10,718 nt of DNA from Treponema sp. (GCA_016293645.1 JAEDDW010000059.1:1-10718), one strand, 5' to 3'. Positions 1 to 6,985 are shown, counted from the first letter of the stretch. The notes: generated from the letters alone by a model not told the origin. Made by a program: numbers and translations.

Positions 1-132
1 GCGAAAGCGTTTGCTCCCTAGATGCCGATGGCTGTATTAACTTTCGCCCCAAGAATTGCTGGGGGGGCAATTCTTGTATAGGCGGTATAGGAATTTTGAG
101 CACTTTTCAAGTGACATATTTCATTCTCCCGC
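1..132. other. Leader / intergenic region upstream of the TonB locus
   Basis: No convincing gene is visible. Reading from base 1, a short frame ends at the TAG at 19-21 and could be the 3' end of an upstream gene, but six codons are too few to judge. Apart from the hairpin at 50-76, there is a small CACTT/AAGTG inverted pair at 101-113. I found no promoter with good -35 and -10 boxes at standard spacing. The receptor promoter therefore remains unidentified and may lie outside the window or be non-canonical. Confidence 0.4.
50..76. repeat. Perfect 10-bp inverted repeat with G-rich loop
   Basis: Arms 50-59 (CAAGAATTGC) and 67-76 (GCAATTCTTG) are exact reverse complements around a 7-nt loop TGGGGGG. 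Seven consecutive G lie at 61-67. The C4 run at 47-50 could pair instead with the G run, so two mutually exclusive hairpins are possible. No T run follows on the plus strand, so a simple intrinsic terminator for an upstream gene is not well supported. It sits about 85 nt before the receptor start. It could be a leader RNA structure, a processed end of an upstream transcript, or a dispersed repeat. Confidence 0.6.
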
Positions 133-144
133 GTGTCTTATTTA
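111..144 (+). promoter_or_regulatory. 34-bp element, copy 1 (upstream of receptor gene)
   Basis: The element begins GTGACA (111-116) and ends GTGTCTTATTTA (133-144) with 16 nt between. The same two blocks at the same spacing occur at 2707-2740, upstream of exbB. In this copy the middle does not form the strong hairpin seen in copy 2; only GACA/TGTC can pair. It ends 15 nt before the receptor ATG. GTGACA resembles a -35 box, but no good -10 sits 16-18 nt further on. A shared regulatory role is inference. Confidence 0.35.
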
Positions 145-159
145 ACAGTGAGGAGAAAA

Positions 160-2688
160 ATGAAAAAGTTAATTTCCATGGTATTTGTTTCCGCTCTGTT
201 TGTTTTGCAGATGTTTTCTGCGGAAGCAATAATTCTTATTCTGGATGCAGATCTTGAAATTCCGCTTGAAGGTGTGAAGATCAGCTCAAAATCAAATTCA
301 GAAATAAGAGCTGTCACTGATGAAAATGGACAGGCCATCATCAATGTTTCAGATGGAAAAAAATCTGAAAGCATCGAAACACATCTGCCAGGGTACAGAA
401 ATGAAACTGTATCTGTAGATTCAGATTCATCCGAAATAGAAATCAGACTGTCCCTTGCCGATGTGATTGAAGGAAAAGAGCTTGTCGTCAGCAGAAACGT
501 TCCAGAAAGCGCAAGTGAAAAGGTTGGCGTTTCTACGGTCATGACAAAGGAAAAAATGCATTCGACCGCAAGCATGGGAATAATTGAAGACTGTATGGCT
601 TCAGTAAGGACTTTGCCTGGTGTTTCCTACAGCGGCGCCTGGGGCAGCGAACCGTCCATAAGAGGTGGCTCTCCAAGAGAACTTGCCGTTACCCTTGACG
701 GCATGTACACCATTTTCCCCTGGCACTGGGGTGGGGGAAATTCAATTCTCAACCCGTCGATGATCGAGTCGGTAAAACTTTCCAACGGAGTATTTTCAGC
801 CCGTTACGGAAAGGCTTCTTCCGGCCTTCTTGAAGCAACAACATTGAAACCTGATTTTGAGAAAGCTCACCTCAATGCATCCGTTTCCACAATGAGTGCA
901 GATGTTTTTGCACAGATTCCATTTGGAAAAAATGTCGGCGGAATGCTTTTGGGCACCCACATGACATACCTTGAACCGCTGTTTGCATTGTACAATGCCG
1001 GTGGAAATGATTCCCTGGACATGATCAAGCGTCCTCCATACATCCGTGATTTTTTCCTGAAGGCAAATTTCAGGCCGACTCCCGTGCTTGACATTTCCCT
1101 CATGGGCTTTTTCGGAAGTGACGGTCTTTCCATGGATCAGTCGGAAACAGAAGATGGATTTACGAGAAACATGATAATGGACTATGACATCTATCAGGGC
1201 CTTGCAGGGCTTAATGTAAAATACCTTCCGACTGACAGGGTTCAGATTCATGGACTTCTTTCCTACAACAGAATGTATGAGGATCTGGAACAGAATTTAA
1301 AAGAAAGCGGAACCGTAAAATATACGGATGAATTTGCAGACAAGTATTCAGGTGTGACGGGTATTTCCGCCGGTGACTCATATTTTCTTTCTGAAATACG
1401 AAGTGATTATGCGGAAAAAATTACATCACATCTTGTAAATGCAAAGCTTGAATCGGAAATAGAAGTCAACGACAAGAATCATCTTTGCTTTGGCGTAGAA
1501 GAAATCATCTCGACAAGCGACACAAAGGAAAGGGTAAGCGCCTGGAGAGATCTTGATCTTGGAGACAGATGGCTGTTTGGAAAAAGTGCATGGGAAAGCG
1601 AAATAGAACAGAACTGGATGTACAACACGGCAGTCTTCGCGGCATGGAATTACGGAAGTGAAAATGATCTTGTGAATTCTGAAATCGGTATCAGAGGTGA
1701 ATTCCTGACCATGAAGAACAACAAGCAGAATTACACCTTGAACATGGTGCCTCAGGTTTCTCCAAGAGCTTCTGTTACATTCACACCATGGCGCGACATG
1801 GGCAGCATCAGAAAAATTTCCCTCACAACCGGAACAGGACTCTTTGTTTCCACACCCCGCGAGACAATGCTTATTTCCAAAGAATGCGAAATAGAAAACT
1901 ACGAGCTGAAACCTAATTCCGCTTTGCTTGCCCTCATCGGTGGAAATGTGGAGCTTGAGAATGACTGGAAGTTCAAGCTTGAGACATATTACAAGCACTA
2001 TCTTTCAAGGATGTACATGTACACGGTTTCAGATGCTTCCAATGGATTTTCTACGGAAACAATGAACGTAAAGTCCAACGGGCAGGGCAACGTTTTTGGT
2101 ATCGATGCATTGATTGAAAAAAATGTCGGCAAGGTCTGGGACGGATATCTTTCATATTCTTTTGTCTACACAAGATATAGGAATCCTGCAGGAATCCGCG
2201 ACGACCAGAAAGTCGATATGAATGACGATGTCATGGATGAATGGTTCTATCCCGGCTTCCATCGCTTCAACACAGTCAATCTTGTAAGCAACTGGCATTT
2301 TGGAGAAGGCTGGACCCTTACCGTCAAGGGAACTCTTGCGACAGGAACACCAAAGAAAAAGAAAGGGGACCTTACCTGCTATGCCGCAACCATGGAAGAC
2401 GGAACTGTAGTACAGCGTTATACAAGAAGTTCATTCTACAGCGATACCTTGAGGAACCAGATCTCATGTCCTGTGGATATACGCCTTTCAAAGCAGTGGT
2501 CGTCCAACGGCGGCAAGGCAAACTGGGAATTCTATTTTGCAGTCCAGGATATTTTCGTGAACCTGTACACACCAAAGGGTGACAAATCTTTCAACAGCTA
2601 CACCGGCGAAATGAGCGATGTTGAAGAATCCGTCGATTTCAACATCGGAGTACCGCTTCCTTCCCTTGGCATAAAGGTAAAATTCTAA
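160..2688 (+). CDS. TonB-dependent outer-membrane receptor with N-terminal carboxypeptidase-regulatory-like domain
   Basis: This is an 842-aa outer-membrane receptor that should import a scarce ligand using energy from ExbB/ExbD/TonB. Residues 1-23 are a Sec signal peptide (MKKLIS, hydrophobic core, then AEA). Residues about 24-99 form a CarboxypepD_reg-like beta-sandwich. A TonB-box-like stretch (EGKELVVSR, 104-112) follows. The plug domain spans about 117-232 and shows SIRGGSPRELAVTLDGM (166-182), the classic RG...LDG plug signature. The rest is beta-barrel ending in a C-terminal Phe, as expected for BAM-dependent insertion. I chose ATG 160, with AGGAG at 151-155, over an in-frame GTG at 133, because only 160 gives a clean signal peptide. 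Four energy-transducer genes follow downstream. The substrate cannot be read from sequence, and no Fur-box-like site was seen. Confidence 0.93.
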   Translation: MKKLISMVFVSALFVLQMFSAEAIILILDADLEIPLEGVKISSKSNSEIRAVTDENGQAIINVSDGKKSESIETHLPGYRNETVSVDSDSSEIEIRLSLADVIEGKELVVSRNVPESASEKVGVSTVMTKEKMHSTASMGIIEDCMASVRTLPGVSYSGAWGSEPSIRGGSPRELAVTLDGMYTIFPWHWGGGNSILNPSMIESVKLSNGVFSARYGKASSGLLEATTLKPDFEKAHLNASVSTMSADVFAQIPFGKNVGGMLLGTHMTYLEPLFALYNAGGNDSLDMIKRPPYIRDFFLKANFRPTPVLDISLMGFFGSDGLSMDQSETEDGFTRNMIMDYDIYQGLAGLNVKYLPTDRVQIHGLLSYNRMYEDLEQNLKESGTVKYTDEFADKYSGVTGISAGDSYFLSEIRSDYAEKITSHLVNAKLESEIEVNDKNHLCFGVEEIISTSDTKERVSAWRDLDLGDRWLFGKSAWESEIEQNWMYNTAVFAAWNYGSENDLVNSEIGIRGEFLTMKNNKQNYTLNMVPQVSPRASVTFTPWRDMGSIRKISLTTGTGLFVSTPRETMLISKECEIENYELKPNSALLALIGGNVELENDWKFKLETYYKHYLSRMYMYTVSDASNGFSTETMNVKSNGQGNVFGIDALIEKNVGKVWDGYLSYSFVYTRYRNPAGIRDDQKVDMNDDVMDEWFYPGFHRFNTVNLVSNWHFGEGWTLTVKGTLATGTPKKKKGDLTCYAATMEDGTVVQRYTRSSFYSDTLRNQISCPVDIRLSKQWSSNGGKANWEFYFAVQDIFVNLYTPKGDKSFNSYTGEMSDVEESVDFNIGVPLPSLGIKVKF

Positions 2689-2706
2689 AAAAAAATTAAA
2701 AATCAG

Positions 2707-2740
2707 GTGACACTTCCGGACTCCGGAAGTGTCTTATTTA
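2707..2740 (+). terminator. Strong hairpin between receptor and exbB (attenuator or terminator; 34-bp element copy 2)
   Basis: Arms 2709-2719 and 2723-2733 (GACACTTCCGG / CCGGAAGTGTC) form a perfect 11-bp stem with a 3-nt loop, followed by TTATTTA. This is the shape of an intrinsic terminator, though the T run is interrupted by an A. It lies 20 nt after the receptor stop and 43 nt before the exbB start. It could end part of the receptor transcript, protect its 3' end, or set a lower level of the inner-membrane components. The outer sequence matches 111-144 at both ends. Confidence 0.7.
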
Positions 2741-2775
2741 GTACAAGAATACTGAAGAAAATATGGAGAAACAAA

Positions 2776-3396
2776 ATGGAAAACGGTTTCAGTCTTATTG
2801 AATTATTCAATCTTGGAGGACCTTTCATGTGGATCCTTCTCGCATTTTCTGTCGTTACAGTGGCAATCATCATTGAACGTATCATCTACATATCCTGGCA
2901 CGACCGCAAGGTAATTCCACTGGGCAATGAGATCATGAATCTCTTGGATGATGGAAAAAAAGAGGATGCCGAAAAACTTCTGTCATCCTGTTCACGTAAA
3001 CATACAGCGGCATCGATTTTCCTTGCCCTTTTGAAGAACGCAAAATTCGGCGAAATGAGAATGGAGCGTGCCGCAGAAAGTGAAGCCCAGGAAAGACTCA
3101 GAAGGATGGAAAACGGCTTCAACTATCTTACGGCCCTTGCTTCCCTTGCGCCTCTGACAGGATTCCTTGGAACAGTATCTGGAATGATTGGTGCATTCCG
3201 TCAGATCGCAAATGCAACTGATGTCAACGCACAGCTTGTTGCAGGCGGCATCTATGAAGCCCTCATCACGACGGTTTTTGGTCTGATCATCGCAATCATC
3301 GCATCGATCGCCTACAACCTTTTGATCCAGAAAGTCGACACTTTCGCCGCTGAGACCTCAAAGGCAATCAACGATCTTGTTCCAAAACTGATATAG
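2776..3396 (+). CDS. exbB: MotA/TolQ/ExbB-family proton channel protein
   Basis: This 206-aa inner-membrane protein is the pentameric channel subunit of the TonB motor, which uses the proton gradient with ExbD to energise TonB. Three membrane segments are visible: about 15-38 (GGPFMWILLAF...), 118-140 and 160-185. The family signature is in the second and third: ASLAPLTGFLGTVSGMIGAF (122-141), followed by GGIYEALITTVFGLIIAI (157-174). Between segments 1 and 2 lies the expected cytoplasmic loop. I start at ATG 2776 with GGAG at 2765-2768, not at an in-frame GTG at 2707 that falls inside the upstream hairpin. TolQ is an alternative name for the family, but the neighbouring receptor and TonB favour ExbB. 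exbD follows after 9 nt. Confidence 0.9.
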   Translation: MENGFSLIELFNLGGPFMWILLAFSVVTVAIIIERIIYISWHDRKVIPLGNEIMNLLDDGKKEDAEKLLSSCSRKHTAASIFLALLKNAKFGEMRMERAAESEAQERLRRMENGFNYLTALASLAPLTGFLGTVSGMIGAFRQIANATDVNAQLVAGGIYEALITTVFGLIIAIIASIAYNLLIQKVDTFAAETSKAINDLVPKLI

Positions 3397-3405
3397 GAAT
3401 GAAAA

Positions 3406-3813
3406 ATGATTAAAAGGTTTTCAAGGCATAATATTGAGGATGCAGGGAGTTCCGGCTCACTGAATGATCTTTCCTTCCTGCTGATCATATTCTTTATCGT
3501 GATTGCGGGTTTTAATGTGAACAAGGGTTTCCTTCTCAACCTGCCGTCAAAGGACAAGCCGATTGTCGTGAATACCCAGGACATTTTGAAGTGTTCCATC
3601 TCTGGAGAAGGTAGACTTGTGCTTGATGGTTCTGAGATCGAACTTGAGGAACTTACAAAACTAGTTTCGGATAAACTTGTGTCGTGGCCAAACATGACTT
3701 TTCTACTGACCATTGATCCGGAAGCATCATATCAGAATGTGGTCGATGTGATTTCAGTAATAAGAAAACTGAAAGTGGAAAATTTTTCTTTCAGAATGAA
3801 CAGGAGCAGCTGA
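3406..3813 (+). CDS. exbD: ExbD/TolR-family biopolymer transport protein, first copy
   Basis: This is a 135-aa single-pass protein with a short cytoplasmic N-terminus, a membrane helix at about 19-38 and a periplasmic C-terminal domain. The helix begins SLNDLSFLLIIFFIV. Asp21 occupies the place of the essential proton-carrying aspartate of ExbD (Asp25 in E. coli). The periplasmic part shows the family pattern, with a V(S)DKL...helix, ITIDPEASYQ-like strand (LLTIDPEASYQNVVDVI) and final strand. The start codon at 3406 has AGGA at 3395-3398, overlapping the exbB stop. It differs substantially from the second copy that follows after 1 nt, so the two are not a recent duplication. Confidence 0.85.
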   Translation: MIKRFSRHNIEDAGSSGSLNDLSFLLIIFFIVIAGFNVNKGFLLNLPSKDKPIVVNTQDILKCSISGEGRLVLDGSEIELEELTKLVSDKLVSWPNMTFLLTIDPEASYQNVVDVISVIRKLKVENFSFRMNRSS

Positions 3814-3814
3814 A

Positions 3815-4216
3815 ATGCTTAACTTTAAACTAAAAAGAAGAAATCCTTCCATAACGACTTCTTCGATGTCGGACATTGGATTCCTTCTTCTTATTTTCAT
3901 AATGCTGATTTCCCTCATGAACCAGCGCTATGAGGAAAAGATAAATTATTCTGAAAGCACCGTGCTGGAAAAAACTCAGGCGGACAGCAATTTTGAAATC
4001 TGGATTCAGAATAACGGAACGATTTCAGCTGATGGAAAAATATTGGATGAAAGAACTCTGGAAGCTGCGGTGATAAATGCTGTTACAGAAAATCCAGGTG
4101 TCAGGATTCACATAATCGCGGACAGGGATACTCCGTATAAATACGTCAACAATGCGGTGATGGTCCTCCAGACGCTGCAGCACAGGGTAGTCAGTTTTGT
4201 TGTAAAGGAAAAATAG
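3815..4216 (+). CDS. exbD: ExbD/TolR-family biopolymer transport protein, second copy
   Basis: This is a 133-aa single-pass protein with the same layout as its neighbour: a basic N-terminus (KLKRRNPSI), a helix starting SMSDIGFLLLIFIMLISLM with the proton-path Asp20, then a periplasmic domain. The domain shows the typical ExbD run IHIIADRDTPYKYVNNAVMVLQ (about 98-119), which is closer to the textbook family than in copy 1. The start has AGGAG at 3802-3806, inside the end of the first exbD, with 8 nt spacing. The genes are 1 nt apart, which suggests translational coupling and roughly equal amounts. The pair probably forms an ExbD heterodimer inside one ExbB pentamer; this is inference. Confidence 0.9.
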   Translation: MLNFKLKRRNPSITTSSMSDIGFLLLIFIMLISLMNQRYEEKINYSESTVLEKTQADSNFEIWIQNNGTISADGKILDERTLEAAVINAVTENPGVRIHIIADRDTPYKYVNNAVMVLQTLQHRVVSFVVKEK

Positions 4217-4218
4217 AA

Positions 4219-4809
4219 ATGAATGCAGTGAAAATATCAAGATATTCCAGATTTGCACGACCCGCACTTTTCGTTTTTGCATTTTTCATTCACGCGGCAA
4301 TTATGTACGTGTTCAGCTTTAAGTCCGAGGATGCACCTGTTGAAACCGTTGACTTCAGGGAAGCGGAAGTATTTAAGCTGGTGGATGTCCAGGAATTTGT
4401 TCCGCCGCCTCCAGAGGTGAAGGAAGCTGTGACGGTGGCACATCAGCCAAAAGCTTCGGAAACAATCATGGAGACCAAGGAAGAAGTGCGTGAAGAACAG
4501 GAAGAAATCCTTTATCTGCCACAGCATAAAATCTCTTCCGTGCCTGTGATTCCCTCAAGAGAAATCCTTTCAAGAATCGAATATCCGCCGATGGCATTGA
4601 AGCAGGGAATCGAAGCGGTTGTCTACCTTGAGCTGTTCATCGACAACAAGGGGCAGATAAGAAACATAAAGGTTCTGAAGGATCCCGGCCACGGATTTGC
4701 CCAGGCTGCTGTAAACGCATTCACTGGAATCACATGTATTCCGGCTGTTGCAAACGGAAAAGCCTGCGCCGTAAAATTCCGCTATCCCGTAAAATTCACC
4801 CTGACTTGA
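4219..4809 (+). CDS. tonB: TonB family protein (short energy transducer)
   Basis: This 196-aa protein is anchored in the inner membrane and carries energy across the periplasm to the receptor. It has a basic N-terminus, one membrane anchor (about 14-33, containing a His as in ExbB-contacting TonB helices), a very short proline run (VPPPPEV, 61-67), a charged stretch rich in Glu (86-97) and a TonB C-terminal domain at about 113-196. That domain shows RIEYPPMALKQGIEAVVYLE (119-138), where the usual G.G.V is GIEAVV, then IDNKGQIRNIKVLKDPGHGF and the final RYPVKFTL. The linker is short compared with the long Pro-Lys spacer of E. coli TonB (239 aa), so reach across the periplasm is limited. AAGGA lies at 4205-4209, and the gene starts 2 nt after exbD. 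Confidence 0.9.
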   Translation: MNAVKISRYSRFARPALFVFAFFIHAAIMYVFSFKSEDAPVETVDFREAEVFKLVDVQEFVPPPPEVKEAVTVAHQPKASETIMETKEEVREEQEEILYLPQHKISSVPVIPSREILSRIEYPPMALKQGIEAVVYLELFIDNKGQIRNIKVLKDPGHGFAQAAVNAFTGITCIPAVANGKACAVKFRYPVKFTLT

Positions 4810-4826
4810 ACCGGTGGTTTCAAAAT

Positions 4827-5849
4827 CTAGCTGCATTTGATGTAGAAGGTTGCTCTGGAGGCTCCCTGCTTTTTTATCTTTCCTTTTTCGCAAAGGTCAT
4901 GAAGGGTCCTTTCAACGGTTATCTCGCTGATGTCGGGAAAGCATCCAAGAATTTCTTTTTTGGTGATTTTCCCGCCGGAACTCCTGATGTGGTCTTCGAT
5001 CATCTGCGGTTTTGTTTTTTCGTTGTGCCTTAGATGTTCAACGCGGTCCTCGAATGTTTCGTATACTTCCGTCAGAACGGAAAGGAACCAGTTTATGAAT
5101 GGCTCGTAATTGCTGTCGTTTTCATGCCATCCTTCAACGGAATCAATAAAAGCCTCGTTGAAGTCTTCCTTGTGCTTTTCCATCACCAGTTCAAGGCTTG
5201 TGTACTTCACAGGAAAGAAGCCGTGTTTGCAGCAGTTGAGGACAGCAAGAAGTCTGCTGATTCTGTAGGTTGCGTCGCTGAATGGATGTATGCATAGAAA
5301 ATCCAGCAGCATCATCGGAATCAGAATGAGAGGTTCCGTGCCCTTTCTTTCAAAGGCGGAATCATAACTGTCAAAAAGGTCATCCATTGCTCTTTCCGTG
5401 TCGCTGGATTTCACAAATCGGAAGGAATCTTTGGGTCTTCTGTCAAAGCTCTTGTATTGCCCGCCGTTTTTTGTCCTGCAGAAGCAATAAAGGTCTCTGT
5501 GCAGCTGAAGAATATAGTAGGGCTTGCATGGAATGTAGTCATAGTTCTGCAGAATTGAAGAAAGAACCTTGTGATAGCCTGTGATTTCTTCTTCGTTTAT
5601 GTTTTTGGGGTCGCGCTGTCCGTCTATCAGGTCATCGATCCGCGAGTCAGCTGTAGTTATTCCGCTTATACGGTTTGAGGATACTGTGCTCATCTTTCTG
5701 GCGGAACTCTTGAAGCATTCAATTTCATTTTCTCTGGTTTCAATAAAAAGATCCTGTCGGCCCTTGTATTGATATATTTTCGTCACCAGGGCGATGATTT
5801 CCGGCGTGAAATAGTGCTTGTGTTCTTCATAAAGGTTGAACTTGTGCAT
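4827..5849 (-). CDS. Fic-domain protein with C-terminal winged helix; altered active site
   Basis: This 340-aa protein matches the full-length Fic/DUF4172-like architecture. The N-terminal helical part carries the position of the inhibitory motif (SSNRISG, 57-63). The Fic core spans about 110-265, with QLHRDL (115-120), the Fic helix HPFSDATYRISR (188-199) and EGWHEN (239-244). A winged-helix DNA-binding segment lies at about 280-340. Family members normally read HPFxDGNGRxxR and transfer AMP or another phosphate-containing group to a Tyr, Ser or Thr. Here His188, Asp192, Arg196 and Arg199 remain, but the GNG anion-binding loop is ATY, and the inhibitory Glu of [S/T]xxxE[G/N] is Ser62. I confirmed the codons on the minus strand. 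There is no Shine-Dalgarno before ATG 5849; an internal Met53 start is possible but would lose conserved N-terminal sequence. It is convergent with tonB (17 nt gap), with no antitoxin-like partner. Confidence 0.85.
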   Translation of the reverse strand: MHKFNLYEEHKHYFTPEIIALVTKIYQYKGRQDLFIETRENEIECFKSSARKMSTVSSNRISGITTADSRIDDLIDGQRDPKNINEEEITGYHKVLSSILQNYDYIPCKPYYILQLHRDLYCFCRTKNGGQYKSFDRRPKDSFRFVKSSDTERAMDDLFDSYDSAFERKGTEPLILIPMMLLDFLCIHPFSDATYRISRLLAVLNCCKHGFFPVKYTSLELVMEKHKEDFNEAFIDSVEGWHENDSNYEPFINWFLSVLTEVYETFEDRVEHLRHNEKTKPQMIEDHIRSSGGKITKKEILGCFPDISEITVERTLHDLCEKGKIKKQGASRATFYIKCS

Positions 5850-5870
5850 TTTGATGAAATGTGATTATTT

Positions 5871-5907
5871 ATTGCATCATTTTATACAGAATGAAGCAAT
5901 AAAACAA
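5871..5907 (-). promoter_or_regulatory. Probable fic promoter with overlapping palindrome (candidate operator)
   Basis: On the minus strand a -10-like TATAAA lies at 5881-5886 and a -35-like TTGTTT at 5902-5907, spaced 15 nt, slightly short. An 11-bp inverted repeat (ATTGCATCATT at 5871-5881, AATGAAGCAAT at 5890-5900, one mismatch, 8-nt spacer) sits directly over the -10 box and the start region. This is where a repressor would act. The product of the gene itself has a winged helix, so autoregulation is a natural guess but is inference. Confidence 0.4.
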
Positions 5908-5936
5908 GAATTATTTATGAAATGGCCGGATAATTA

Positions 5937-5965
5937 CTGACAGTTTATGCTTTTTTTTATATTAT
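5937..5965 (+). promoter_or_regulatory. Sigma70-type promoter of the aldolase gene
   Basis: CTGACA (5937-5942) and TATTAT (5960-5965) are separated by 17 nt, each differing from consensus at one position. Transcription would begin near 5972, giving a leader of about 39 nt that ends in GGAGG (5998-6002), 8 nt before the ATG. It is back-to-back with the probable fic promoter; the two -35 boxes are about 30 bp apart. Confidence 0.65.
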
Positions 5966-6010
5966 CTTGCCTGTTGTCGTATTTTACGGCTTTTTCTGGA
6001 GGATATAACA

Positions 6011-6985
6011 ATGAAAGATATTTCAAAATTGCTCGATTTCAGACCTAGCATCAAGGTTGTAGATGCTACATTGCGCGACGGTGGTCTCGTCAATGACTTC
6101 TATTTTACAGAAGAATTCGTAAAGGATCTTTACGAAACAAATGTTAAAGCTGGCGTTGATTACATGGAATTTGGATATAAGGCAGACAAGGAACAGTTTG
6201 ATGTAAGCAAATTTGGTCCATGGAAGTTCTGCAACGATGATGACATCCGCAAGGTAGTTGGAGACAACGACACAAACCTCAAGCTTGCTGTCATGGCAGA
6301 CGTTGGACGCTGCAACTATAAGGAAGATATCCGTCCAAAGAGCGACAGCCCTGTTGACCTCATCCGTGTCGCAACATACATCAAGACAATTCCTGCAGCC
6401 ATCGACATGATCGAAGATGCAAAGAACAAGGGATACGAAGTAAGCTGCAACATCATGGCAATTTCTACAAACCAGGAATCGGACATCAAGGCAGCATTGG
6501 ACCTTCTTGGAAAGTCACCTGTTGATGTTATCTACATTGTAGACAGCTACGGTTCAATCTATCCGGAAGAAATGGCCCGCGTTGCCGACATCTACACAGC
6601 AGCCGGAAAGAAATACAACAAGAAGATCGGTATCCACGCTCACAACAACATGCAGCTTGCCTTCGCCAACACGATCGAATGCTGTGGTGACGGCGTAGAC
6701 TATCTTGACGCTACATACGGAGAAATGGGCCGCGGCGCCGGCAACTGCGCAATGGAACTTCTTCTTGGATTCCTCAAGAACCCTAAGTACAGCACATTCC
6801 CTGTATACCAGTTCCTTGAAAAGCACATCAACAAGCTCCGTGCTGACGGCGTAAGATGGGGATATGAGCATCCATATCTCCTTACAGGTCAGCTCAACCA
6901 GCACCCACGCACAGCAATCGCCTACACAAAGGAAAACCGCAAGGACCTCGTAGAATTCTACAAGGAAATCAGCGGACAGGATTGA
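6011..6985 (+). CDS. DRE-TIM metallolyase (4-hydroxy-2-oxovalerate aldolase-like / HMGL-like)
   Basis: This is a 324-aa TIM-barrel enzyme of the HMG-CoA-lyase/aldolase superfamily, expected to make or break a C-C bond next to a carbonyl using a divalent metal. The family signature D-x-T-L-R-D-G-G is at 18-25 (DATLRDGG). The metal-binding HAHNN is at 209-213, and the loop GEMGRGAGNC at 237-246 is typical of MhpE/DmpG-like and isopropylmalate-synthase-like enzymes. No C-terminal regulatory domain is present, and the tail differs from that of DmpG. No acetaldehyde dehydrogenase or hydratase lies nearby, so classical aromatic meta-cleavage is unlikely and the substrate is unknown. Arginine is mostly encoded by CGC/CGT, unlike the AGA-rich receptor gene; with the strong promoter and GGAGG site this suggests high expression. 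It is monocistronic, bounded by promoter and terminator. Confidence 0.85.
   Translation: MKDISKLLDFRPSIKVVDATLRDGGLVNDFYFTEEFVKDLYETNVKAGVDYMEFGYKADKEQFDVSKFGPWKFCNDDDIRKVVGDNDTNLKLAVMADVGRCNYKEDIRPKSDSPVDLIRVATYIKTIPAAIDMIEDAKNKGYEVSCNIMAISTNQESDIKAALDLLGKSPVDVIYIVDSYGSIYPEEMARVADIYTAAGKKYNKKIGIHAHNNMQLAFANTIECCGDGVDYLDATYGEMGRGAGNCAMELLLGFLKNPKYSTFPVYQFLEKHINKLRADGVRWGYEHPYLLTGQLNQHPRTAIAYTKENRKDLVEFYKEISGQD

Noticed and set aside
133..159. GTG start nine codons upstream of the receptor ATG
   Set aside because: It would put a charged segment (MSYLTVRRK) before the signal peptide. ATG 160 has AGGAG correctly placed and restores a classic signal sequence.
3..254. Open plus-strand frame running from the window edge through the receptor start, Cys/Gly-rich
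   Set aside because: It overlaps the signal-peptide region of the receptor in another frame, includes the hairpin, and shows no recognisable domain. Chance openness is the simplest reading.
1426..1998. 190-codon minus-strand frame inside the receptor gene
   Set aside because: It is antisense to a well-supported beta-barrel coding sequence, with no ribosome site and no domain. It is a shadow of the receptor's codon pattern.
2707..2775. GTG start of a longer ExbB
   Set aside because: It begins inside the 11-bp hairpin and adds a non-conserved leader. ATG 2776 has GGAG with 7-nt spacing.
4807..4822. Small hairpin AACC-GGT-GGTT between convergent tonB and fic
   Set aside because: Only four perfect pairs and no adequate T run on either strand. 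It could be a weak bidirectional terminator but is not supportable.
4734..5584. Three plus-strand frames opposite the fic gene
   Set aside because: They are antisense to a coherent Fic domain protein, with low-complexity chance-like translations and no ribosome sites.
4827..5849. Fic as the toxin of a Fic/antitoxin or Doc/Phd module
   Set aside because: No small partner gene lies beside it, the length and winged helix fit the long Fic class, and the toxin-type active loop is not intact.
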